A DNA stretch of 64,000 bases from DAIDKA01 sp036489445 (GTDB lineage: Bacteria; Pseudomonadota; Gammaproteobacteria; Steroidobacterales; Steroidobacteraceae). A program made the translations under genes and the position numbers. The notes below the pieces were generated by a model that had not been told where the DNA came from, made no database searches, and saw only the letters and a list, made by a program, of their open reading frames with translations. This document shows positions 24,823-32,118 of the stretch, piece after piece. The DNA lies in NCBI GenBank assembly GCA_036489445.1, contig DASXFV010000017.1:1-64000 (forward strand). The letters run 5' to 3'. Each line of letters begins with the position of its first letter. Position 1 is the first letter of the stretch.

Positions 24823-26637
24823 TCAGGCCAGCAGCGGCGCGTCGCCGGACTGCCACACCACCAGTAGCGGGCTGGTGGTCCGCGACAGGAGCGCGGCGAA
24901 ACGCTGCGTGAGTACGCCGATATCCGACACCCCCAGGATGAGCAGCTGGTTCGGCAGCTCGATGAGCCTGCGGGTCAGCTCCTCCGCCACATCGCCAAAG
25001 CCCAGTTCGGTGCGAATCTCCAGACCGTGCACGGCTTGGGCCTCGGAGCGCGCATCCAGCAAGGCGCGCATGCCCCCGGGGCGGTTGGCTTCGCCTTCAT
25101 CCGGCAATATACCCACGTACACGGCCTGCGCGGGCACATGGCGCAGCAGACTCGCAGCGACCGCCAGCGTCGCGCGTCGCGCCGGCTCGTCCACCCAGTG
25201 AATCAGCACTCGCGCCGGCGATTGGGCATGGACCGGCAGCAGCAGCACGGCCTCGGCGCCCTGCTGCAGCAGCCACTGCACGGTATGGACGGCGCCCGGG
25301 TCGGTGTTGATCACCGCCACGCCCGCGAAGGGGGCTGCATCGCCGGCCGACCGGCACTCGTCCGCGGCTGTATCGTTGCCGCGTGCCACGGCCGCCTCCT
25401 GCAGCGCCGGCTCGACGCGGATGCCGACCCGGGTCTTCATGCGACCGGCCAGCTGCACCAGCAGCGGCTCCTCGCTGATCGCCTGCGCCTGCGCCGCGCT
25501 GATCGCGCATGCCGTGAAGCTCGACAAGGGCGTGGCCAGGATATGCAGGCGGCGCACCCCGAGGGCGACTGCCTGGCCCGCACTGACCGGATGGTTGCGG
25601 CGGTCATGCTGGGTGCGGGTGACTTCCAGCAGCGCTTCGGCGGCATTGCTGTCCGCTGATGTCACCACATGACCGGCACTGGCGGCATTGTTCAAGCGCA
25701 CGCGCAGGCGTTCATTGGCCCCGACGAACAGCAGCTGCTCCACCGTGCCCAGTCCTAGAAAGCTGGAGCGCAACTCATTGCGGGTCGGGGCGATCTCGAT
25801 GTCCTCGGGCCGCAGCACGGCCACCACCTCGTGATCACGCGTGGCCGGTGCCGTGGTGCTGCCGAGGGCAGTGACCGGATCGCTGCCGATGCAGATGCCA
25901 CGGGCGCTGTGCCGCGCCAGCACCAGATTGGCGGCGCCCAGGAAGGTGGCGACGAAGCGGGTGGCCGGCCGCGCGTAAAGGTCCTCAGGCCGACCCAGCT
26001 CCAGCAGCCGGCCCAGATTCATGATGCCGATGCGATCGGCCAGCGCAAACGCCTCTTCCTGGTCGTGTGTCACCAGGATGGTGGTGATCCCCAGTTCGCG
26101 TTGCACCTGGCGGATCGTGCGGCGCAGCTCCTCGCGGATCTTGGCGTCCAGCGCGCCAAAGGGCTCATCCAGCAGCAGCACTTCGGGTTTGTGAGCCAGG
26201 GCGCGGGCCACGGCAACGCGTTGCTGCTGTCCGCCGGACAGCTGGGCGGGCAACCGGCTGTCCATGCCTTCCAGGGCCACCAGCCGCAGCAGTTCGCGGC
26301 GTCGCTCGCGCCGCTGCGCGGCCCGCATGCGCCGCACGCGCAGGGCGAATTCGATGTTGTCGGCCACCGTCATGTGCCGGAACAGGGCGTAATTCTGGAA
26401 TACCAGGCCGACACCACGCTCGCGCGCGGAAAGATGCGTGACATCGCGGCCGTGCAGGGAAATGCGGCCATGATCGACGGCGGTCAGACCCGCGATGGCG
26501 CGCAGCAGCGTGCTCTTGCCGCTGCCGCTGGGTCCCAGCAGGACAAAGAATTCGCCATCGCCGATGTCGATGGAGACGTCATTGACGACAGGCGCGCCCT
26601 GATAGCGCTTGGTGATCTGATCGAGCGTGATCGACAT
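24823..26637 (-). CDS. cysA: Sulfate ABC transporter ATPase CysA with long C-terminal extension
   Basis: Residues 1-235 are a standard ABC ATPase: Walker A GPSGSGKST at 35-43, Q-loop VFQNYALF near 79-86, signature LSGGQ at 133-137, Walker B LLLDEP at 154-159, and His191 of the switch. Residues 240-370 resemble the TOBE-type regulatory part, ending at VRRLHILATPLS. CysA normally stops near residue 350-370; here about 230 more residues follow. The last part (about 472-597: RVLIHWVDEP, then LLILGVSD and SPLLVVW) has the strand layout of a universal-stress-protein domain. Two cysteines (377, 428) lie in the linker. The frame is uninterrupted, so this is not a visible assembly error. It is first in the operon. 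Confidence 0.9.
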   Translation of the reverse strand: MSITLDQITKRYQGAPVVNDVSIDIGDGEFFVLLGPSGSGKSTLLRAIAGLTAVDHGRISLHGRDVTHLSARERGVGLVFQNYALFRHMTVADNIEFALRVRRMRAAQRRERRRELLRLVALEGMDSRLPAQLSGGQQQRVAVARALAHKPEVLLLDEPFGALDAKIREELRRTIRQVQRELGITTILVTHDQEEAFALADRIGIMNLGRLLELGRPEDLYARPATRFVATFLGAANLVLARHSARGICIGSDPVTALGSTTAPATRDHEVVAVLRPEDIEIAPTRNELRSSFLGLGTVEQLLFVGANERLRVRLNNAASAGHVVTSADSNAAEALLEVTRTQHDRRNHPVSAGQAVALGVRRLHILATPLSSFTACAISAAQAQAISEEPLLVQLAGRMKTRVGIRVEPALQEAAVARGNDTAADECRSAGDAAPFAGVAVINTDPGAVHTVQWLLQQGAEAVLLLPVHAQSPARVLIHWVDEPARRATLAVAASLLRHVPAQAVYVGILPDEGEANRPGGMRALLDARSEAQAVHGLEIRTELGFGDVAEELTRRLIELPNQLLILGVSDIGVLTQRFAALLSRTTSPLLVVWQSGDAPLLA

Positions 26638-26722
26638 GAAATTTGCGGGACCGTGGCGCCGTTGCTGAGGGTCAAAACGATCAATCCTAGACCGGCCGCG
26701 GTGTCACCGTAAGGTACGACCC

Positions 26723-26740
26723 GGTTATAAATTGGTTACA
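26723..26740 (-). promoter_or_regulatory. Putative response-regulator box upstream of cysA
   Basis: Read on the minus strand the site is TGTAACC, 4 bp (AATT), TATAACC, identical at 16 of 18 positions to the site before sbp. It ends 85 nt upstream of the cysA ATG; the sbp site ends 76 nt upstream of its gene. A TAGGAT hexamer (26689-26684) lies 33 nt downstream of the box, compared with TAGCAT 32 nt downstream at sbp. Confidence 0.6.
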
Positions 26741-26752
26741 GGCCGGAAACCT

Positions 26753-27016
26753 TCAGATGACGATCAGGACATCAGGGCAGCCCTTCAGGTCGATCGCCAG
26801 GGCGGTCACCTGGGCGGCGCTGACGGCCCGGAACAGATACGAGATGGATTGGAAGTTGCCGTTGCCGCTCAGGCGCTCGGTGGTGCGCGAGGAATCCAGG
26901 TCCGGAACATGGGCGCTGAAAATGGCATCGATCCGCGCCCGCAGAGTGTCACTGGCGCGCCCGACCACTTTGATCGGATAGTCCGTGGGGAACTGCAGCA
27001 GAGGCTCGCTCACCAT
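26753..27016 (-). CDS. ybeD: YbeD-like protein (DUF493)
   Basis: The 87-residue product matches the small YbeD/DUF493 family in length and sequence layout: FPTDYPIKVVGRA near the start, SGNGNFQSISYLFRAVSAAQV in the middle, and a KGCPDVLIVI end. In E. coli ybeD lies between dacA and lipB. The ATG at 27016 overlaps the end of dat by 7 nt, so it is the last gene of the elongation cluster. The function is unknown; the fold resembles the ACT-like regulatory domain. Confidence 0.88.
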   Translation of the reverse strand: MVSEPLLQFPTDYPIKVVGRASDTLRARIDAIFSAHVPDLDSSRTTERLSGNGNFQSISYLFRAVSAAQVTALAIDLKGCPDVLIVI

Positions 27017-27882
27017 GGCCTCCCGGAGAGTTCCTGCTTGTACTCCTGCAACCGGGAGTGGATGGCACGCCATGCCGGGCCGGGCGCGCCACTCCCGACC
27101 GGGGCCCCGTCCAACCGGGTCACCGCGATGACCTCCCGCGTCGCAGCCGAGAGCATGACTTCCGAGGCCGAGCGCAGTTGCGCCTCGGAGACGCTTGCGG
27201 ACCGCACGGTGATACCGGCGCGCTGGGCCATTTTCTCCACCGCTGCGCGCGTGAGGCCGGGCAGCACGTGCTCGGAGAGCGGCGGGCTCAGCAACTCGCC
27301 GTTCAACACGACATGCACGGCCGAAGCAGATCCCTCGGTGAGGGCCCCCGCGCGCAGCAGGATGGTTTCGCTGGCGCCCGCCCTGATCGCCTGCTCGCGC
27401 AGCAGAATGTTGGCCAGCAGTGCGGTGGATTTGATGTCGCAGCGGCCCCAGCGATTGTCGGCGGCCGTCACGCAGCTCACGCCACGTTCCAACGCCGCCT
27501 GGTCCGGCAATGTCAGGGGCGAGCAGAACGCAAACACGGTGCGTTCGAGTGTGGGCAGCGGGGCGTGATTGCGGCCATATTCGGCGCCGCGCGTGACCTG
27601 CCAGTACACATAGGTGTTGTCGGTGGCGTTGCGGTCGATCAGGGTGGCGATGATCTCGCGCCACTGCTCGCGGCTGTGAGGGTCTGCCATGCCCAGTTCC
27701 CGCAGGCTGTGGGCGAGGCGCTCGCAATGGGCGGCGAAGCGAAACGGCCGCCGCCCATACACGGGCATGACCTCATAGACGGCATCCGCGAACAGGAAGG
27801 CGCGATCCAGCGGCGAGACTCTGGCCTGGGCCAATGGCAGGTACTCGCCATTCAGATAGCACAGCGGCAGCGGCGTCGCCAC
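27010..27882 (-). CDS. dat: D-amino-acid aminotransferase (class IV)
   Basis: Class IV PLP aminotransferases of this type interconvert D-alanine and D-glutamate. From the GTG at 27882 it has 290 residues. The N-terminal YLNGEYLPLAQARVSPLDRAFLFADAVYE pattern, the PLP lysine in RWGRCDIKSTALL, and TEGSASAVHVV are family hallmarks. The GTG start is supported by an AGGA ribosome-binding site 9 nt upstream that overlaps the dacA stop codon. A branched-chain or aminodeoxychorismate activity cannot be fully excluded, but the dacA neighbour favours D-amino acids. Confidence 0.85.
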   Translation of the reverse strand: MATPLPLCYLNGEYLPLAQARVSPLDRAFLFADAVYEVMPVYGRRPFRFAAHCERLAHSLRELGMADPHSREQWREIIATLIDRNATDNTYVYWQVTRGAEYGRNHAPLPTLERTVFAFCSPLTLPDQAALERGVSCVTAADNRWGRCDIKSTALLANILLREQAIRAGASETILLRAGALTEGSASAVHVVLNGELLSPPLSEHVLPGLTRAAVEKMAQRAGITVRSASVSEAQLRSASEVMLSAATREVIAVTRLDGAPVGSGAPGPAWRAIHSRLQEYKQELSGRPW

Positions 27883-27893
27883 GTTGCGCAGTC

Positions 27894-29042
27894 CTATTTG
27901 AACCAGAGCGAGACATGGTCGCTCATGCGCGTCCACAGGCCGCCCTCGGGCACCGCCTGCAGGGTGACGATGGGTGCCTTGGCTACCACGACGCCATCGG
28001 GTGTGGTGACCGTAAAGTCACCGACCTTCGCGCCGGCGGCCAGTGGCGCGAGCAGACGATTTTGCACGGTGGTCGTGGCCTTGAGCTGGCTCGCCTGGTC
28101 ACGGCCGACGGTCACATAAAGGTCCTGGGCCAGCCCCACCGGTGCGGTGGTCGCGGCCGACAGGAACACGCGCGGGTGGGCCAGCACCTCGTCGCGGCCC
28201 TTGGCTTTGACCGTCTGATAGAACGAGAAGCCATAGCCCAGCAACGTGGCGCTGGCCTGTTCACGACCCTTCACCGAATTGGAGCCCAGGACCACCGAGA
28301 TCAACCGCATGCCATTGCGCAACGAAGAGGTGACCAGACAGAAACCGGCGCTGTCGGTATGGCCGGTCTTCAGGCCATCGACCGTCGGATCGGAGCTGAG
28401 CAGGCCATTGCGGTTCTGTTGCTTGATATTGTTCCAGGAGAACTCATGCAGGCTGAACAGCGGATAGAAGTCCGGAAAGTCATGGATGAGGTGGTGGGCC
28501 AGCAAGGCCAGATCCCGCGCCGTCGTGTAATGGTCAGGATTGGGCAGGCCATCGGAGTTTGCGTAGTGGGTATGCAGCATGCCCAGACGCTTCGCGTACT
28601 CGTTCATGAGCTGCACGAAGGCATCTTCGGTGCCGGCCACCCGCTCTGCCAGGGCCACCGTGGCGTCGTTGCCGGACTGCACGATCATGCCCTTGATGAG
28701 GATATCCACCGGGATCTGGGTGCCCACCTGCACAAAGGTGCGCGAACCTTCTGCGCGCCAGGCGTGTTCACTGATGGTGACCTGGTCGGTGAGCTTCAGG
28801 CGCCCATCATGCAGCGCGGCGAACACGATGTAGGCCGTCATCAGTTTGGTGAGGCTGGCGGGCTCCATGCGATCGTCCGCGTGATCCGATGCCAGCACCC
28901 GGTTGGTCTGGTAATCCTCGAGCAGGTAGGCACGAGCCGGCACTGTGGGAGGTGTGGGGATGGGCGCGGCGGCTTGCGCTGTGGAGAGCGACGCCACGCC
29001 GCAGAGAGTGAACAGAGCCGTTGCGAAGAGTCTACGAATCAT
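27894..29042 (-). CDS. dacA: D-alanyl-D-alanine carboxypeptidase (PBP5/6 type)
   Basis: This periplasmic enzyme trims the terminal D-alanine from peptidoglycan pentapeptides. The 382-residue protein has a signal peptide (cleavage near TAQA-A), the active-site SLTK at 63-66, SGN in IVQSGNDATVALAE, and KTG in GLKTGHTDSAGFCLV. A C-terminal beta domain and a final amphipathic stretch (WTRMSDHVSLWFK) would anchor it to the membrane. It sits between rlpA and dat. Confidence 0.95.
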   Translation of the reverse strand: MIRRLFATALFTLCGVASLSTAQAAAPIPTPPTVPARAYLLEDYQTNRVLASDHADDRMEPASLTKLMTAYIVFAALHDGRLKLTDQVTISEHAWRAEGSRTFVQVGTQIPVDILIKGMIVQSGNDATVALAERVAGTEDAFVQLMNEYAKRLGMLHTHYANSDGLPNPDHYTTARDLALLAHHLIHDFPDFYPLFSLHEFSWNNIKQQNRNGLLSSDPTVDGLKTGHTDSAGFCLVTSSLRNGMRLISVVLGSNSVKGREQASATLLGYGFSFYQTVKAKGRDEVLAHPRVFLSAATTAPVGLAQDLYVTVGRDQASQLKATTTVQNRLLAPLAAGAKVGDFTVTTPDGVVVAKAPIVTLQAVPEGGLWTRMSDHVSLWFK

Positions 29043-29087
29043 CCGTTGTGATCCTGAAAAACGAATGGGTGGGGGGCGGTGAGTTTA

Positions 29088-29954
29088 TCAGTCGAGAGCC
29101 AGGCGCGCGTCGGGAACTCCCAGCGTGGCCAGCCGCGCCGCCAGGGCATCGTAGTCGGCGACGCTATTCACCGGCCCGACCCGGACCCGGTACAGCCGAC
29201 TGCCAGGCGGTGGCGGCAATACGAAGCTATTGGTGAGGCCGGCCTGCTTCAGTCGCTGCAGCAGGCCCTGGGCATTTGCGGGCACGGCGAAGGCGCCGGC
29301 CTGCACGTACAGGGTGGGCGGCGGCGTCTCAGTGGTGCGGGTCAGCGCTTCGCTGGGTTCGCCCGGCGTGATCACCCGCACTTCCACCATGGCCGTGCCC
29401 GCGCGCAGCATGTCGAGCTTTGCCGCAGCGGTGTACGACAGGTCGATGAGCCGGTTGGCGACAAAGGGGCCGCGGTCATTGATGCGTACGACCACGGAGC
29501 GGCCATTGGCGAGGTTGGTGACGCGCGCATAGCAGGGAATGGGCAGGGTCTTGTGAGCCGCCGTCATGGCGTACATGTCGTAGGGCTCGCCCAGCGCGGT
29601 ACTCACTCCGTGAAAACCGGGCCCGTACCAGGAGGCCACGCCGCGCTCCACGTAGCCTTCGGGAGTCGGCAGCAGCGTGTAGCGTCGACCCAGCACTTCA
29701 TAGAAGGGCGGGTTGCCATTGCGGCCGCGCGCCTCGAAGCGGGGCACGGCATCTGGAATGGCCGCGATCTGCGCTGGAGTCGGCACGCTGGTGCTGGGTG
29801 CCGGTGCGGAGGGTATGGGCGGTACGCTGCGCTTCTGGCCAGCGTTGCCGGGGTTACGAGTGCCCACCAATGCGCAGCCTGCGAAGAGGACCAGGACGCA
29901 GCAGGCGAACAGCAGGCGCAACACGCGTGGGGCGCTGCGGGCAGATGGTTTCAA
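29088..29954 (-). CDS. rlpA: RlpA lipoprotein (septal-ring, lytic transglycosylase-like)
   Basis: RlpA is an outer-membrane lipoprotein that binds and, in pseudomonads, cleaves glycan strands lacking stem peptides. The TTG start at 29954 overlaps the mltB stop and gives 288 residues with a basic N-terminus, hydrophobic core and lipobox FAGC. A double-psi beta-barrel follows (ERGVASWYGPGFHG, PYDMYAMTAAHKTLP, VRINDRGPF), then a C-terminal SPOR domain (YVQAGAF to VRVGPV). A GTG further in (VLRLLF) is an alternative start, but it loses most of the basic region. Confidence 0.88.
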   Translation of the reverse strand: MKPSARSAPRVLRLLFACCVLVLFAGCALVGTRNPGNAGQKRSVPPIPSAPAPSTSVPTPAQIAAIPDAVPRFEARGRNGNPPFYEVLGRRYTLLPTPEGYVERGVASWYGPGFHGVSTALGEPYDMYAMTAAHKTLPIPCYARVTNLANGRSVVVRINDRGPFVANRLIDLSYTAAAKLDMLRAGTAMVEVRVITPGEPSEALTRTTETPPPTLYVQAGAFAVPANAQGLLQRLKQAGLTNSFVLPPPPGSRLYRVRVGPVNSVADYDALAARLATLGVPDARLALD

Positions 29955-30979
29955 GGCGGTGGTCCGGGCCCGTCGGCCAGGGCATGGGCCAGGGCGTGCG
30001 CCAGATCGATCACGGCCATGGCATAGCGGGCGCTGCGGTTGTAGCGGCTGATCACGTAGAAATTGTTGAAGCCCACGCGGAAGGCGGGTCCGGTGGGCTG
30101 GTCTGCTGCAATCAGCACGGCCGGGGTGCTGCCCGGCAGATCGGCGTTGGTGGTGATGCCGATGGCCTTCAGGCCATCGAGAGTCTGCGTCAGATCCAGC
30201 AGGCGCGGTGCCACCGGCACCGGTGCGCCTGCGGCGAGCTGGGCTTCGGCCAGCACCGGAGCGCCGGTCTGCCAGCCGTTTTGTTTCAGGAAATTGGCCA
30301 CGCTCACGAAGATGTCGCGCCAGTCGTGCCATAGATCAATGTGCCGGTTGGCATCGGCGTCCACACCGTAACGCCGGTAGCTGGAGGGCATGAACTGCGG
30401 CGCGCCCATGGCCCCGGTGTAGGAGCCTTTGACGGTGACCGGATTCAGACGGGCTTCCCGGGACAGCAGCAGGAACTGCAGCAGCTCGCCGCGGAAGAAA
30501 TCCCCGCGCGGCGGATAGTCGAAGGCGAGCGTAGTCAGGGAGTCCAGCACGCGGTCCGTGCCCGTGATGCGTCCGTAGGAAGTCTCACAGCCGAGAATGG
30601 CGACTATGTATTCCGGCGCCACGCCCTGTTCCCGCGCCACCGCCTCCAGGGTCTGGCGGTGCTTTTGCCAGAACTGCGCGCCATCGCTGATCCGCCGTTC
30701 GGTGAGGAAATTCGCGCGGTACTGCCACCACGGCAGCACAGTCTCGGCGGGGCTGGTGATCTTGTCGATGACGTCGGGCTGCGGGTGCGCATGGCGCAGT
30801 ACGCGGATGACACTGGCGCGCGTCAGCGGCGCCTGTTGCGCGGCGGTGGCGATAAAGCGTTGGATTTCCGGCCGCGACAGATCAAAACCCGCGGCCGCAT
30901 GCGCCGGTGAGCCAGCCAGCCACTGGGCGCCCAGCAGCGCTGCGCTCAGGAGACCGGCTTGCATTCGTGCGCGGATCAC
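29951..30979 (-). CDS. mltB: Lytic murein transglycosylase B
   Basis: MltB cleaves glycan strands to give 1,6-anhydro-muropeptides, the material recycled by AmgK and MurU. From the GTG at 30979, which overlaps the rodA stop, it has 342 residues including a signal peptide (cleavage near SPAHA-A). Family motifs are ILGCETSYGR with the catalytic Glu, GSYTGAMGAPQFMPSSYRRY, and FYVISRYNRS near the end. No lipobox is seen, so it is probably soluble. ATG at 30964 is an alternative start. Confidence 0.92.
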   Translation of the reverse strand: MIRARMQAGLLSAALLGAQWLAGSPAHAAAGFDLSRPEIQRFIATAAQQAPLTRASVIRVLRHAHPQPDVIDKITSPAETVLPWWQYRANFLTERRISDGAQFWQKHRQTLEAVAREQGVAPEYIVAILGCETSYGRITGTDRVLDSLTTLAFDYPPRGDFFRGELLQFLLLSREARLNPVTVKGSYTGAMGAPQFMPSSYRRYGVDADANRHIDLWHDWRDIFVSVANFLKQNGWQTGAPVLAEAQLAAGAPVPVAPRLLDLTQTLDGLKAIGITTNADLPGSTPAVLIAADQPTGPAFRVGFNNFYVISRYNRSARYAMAVIDLAHALAHALADGPGPPP

Positions 30980-32118
30980 TATGAGCCGACAAGCTTCCGG
31001 TGCGAGTACATCGCCATCAGAATACCGAAGCCTGCCAGCAGGGTCACCATCGAGGTGCCCCCATAGCTGATCAACGGCAACGGCACGCCCACCACCGGCA
31101 GCAGGCCGCTGACCATGCCGGCATTGATGAAGACGTAGACAAAGAACGTCAGCGCAAGACTGCCGGCAAGCAGTCGCGCATAGGTGTCCTGGGTCTGGGT
31201 GGACAGGTAGATGGCGCGGCCCACGACAAAGGCATACAGCAGCAGCAGGATGAACAGGCCCAGCATGCCGAACTCCTCGCCGATCACGGCAAAGATGAAA
31301 TCGGTGGAGCTCTCGGGCAGGTAGTCGAGTTGCGCCTGACTGCCATTCATCCAACCCTTGCCGAACACACCGCCCGAACCGATGGCGATCTGGGACTGGA
31401 TGATGTGGTAGCCGGCGCCGAGCGGATCGGTCTGCGGATCCAGGAAGGTAAAGATGCGCTGGCGCTGGTAGTCGTGCAGGAAGTGCCACCCGACCCACCC
31501 ACCGATGCCTGCCAGAGCAATCAACCCCAGCATGATGCTCGCCTGCAGACCCGCCATGACCACCACCAGGGCACCGCCGATGGCAATCAGCGCCCCCGTA
31601 CCCAGGTCAGGTTCCCGCATCACCAGCCCCGTGGGCACCAGGATCAGCACCGTCAGCAGCACCAGTGACCATGTCGAGGGTGGCAGCGGGCGCTCGTGCA
31701 GATACCACGCGCACATCATCGGCACGGCCAGCTTCATGAGTTCCGACGGCTGGAAGCGCAGCACTCCCAGATCCAGCCAGCGCTGCGCGCCTTTACCGAC
31801 GACGCCCATGGCGGCAACCACCAACAGCAGGAGGATGCCGATCAGGTATAGCCACGGCGACATACGCCGCAGGAAATTGGGATTGACCTGGGCCAGCAGC
31901 AGCATGGCGGCGGTGCCCATGGCCAGGTGGCCGACCTGACGGATGACGGTGCTGAGGCTCTGGCCGGAGGCGCTGTAGAGAACGACCAGGCCATAGGCAG
32001 CAATGAGTCCCAACCCCACCAGCAGGGGTCCGTCGAGTTTCAGCGCCAGGAGCATGCGCGCCGCACCCGTGAGCGTGCGACGTGCGCTGGGGCCGTCGTT
32101 GATCTCTTCGCGGATCAT
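30979..32118 (-). CDS. rodA: Peptidoglycan glycosyltransferase RodA
   Basis: RodA is the SEDS-family polymerase of lateral-wall synthesis and acts with PBP2. It has 379 residues and about ten membrane segments. The conserved segments RWLDLGVLRFQPSELMK, REPDLGTG, the long loop YHIIQSQIAIGSGGVFGKG, and PVVGVPLPLISYGGTS are all present. It overlaps mrdA by 4 nt and mltB by 1-3 nt. Confidence 0.95.
   Translation of the reverse strand: MIREEINDGPSARRTLTGAARMLLALKLDGPLLVGLGLIAAYGLVVLYSASGQSLSTVIRQVGHLAMGTAAMLLLAQVNPNFLRRMSPWLYLIGILLLLVVAAMGVVGKGAQRWLDLGVLRFQPSELMKLAVPMMCAWYLHERPLPPSTWSLVLLTVLILVPTGLVMREPDLGTGALIAIGGALVVVMAGLQASIMLGLIALAGIGGWVGWHFLHDYQRQRIFTFLDPQTDPLGAGYHIIQSQIAIGSGGVFGKGWMNGSQAQLDYLPESSTDFIFAVIGEEFGMLGLFILLLLYAFVVGRAIYLSTQTQDTYARLLAGSLALTFFVYVFINAGMVSGLLPVVGVPLPLISYGGTSMVTLLAGFGILMAMYSHRKLVGS

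Noticed and set aside
26684..26707. GTGACA with TAGGAT as a complete cysA promoter
   Set aside because: The spacer is 12 bp, too short; the -35 is more likely weak and activator-dependent.
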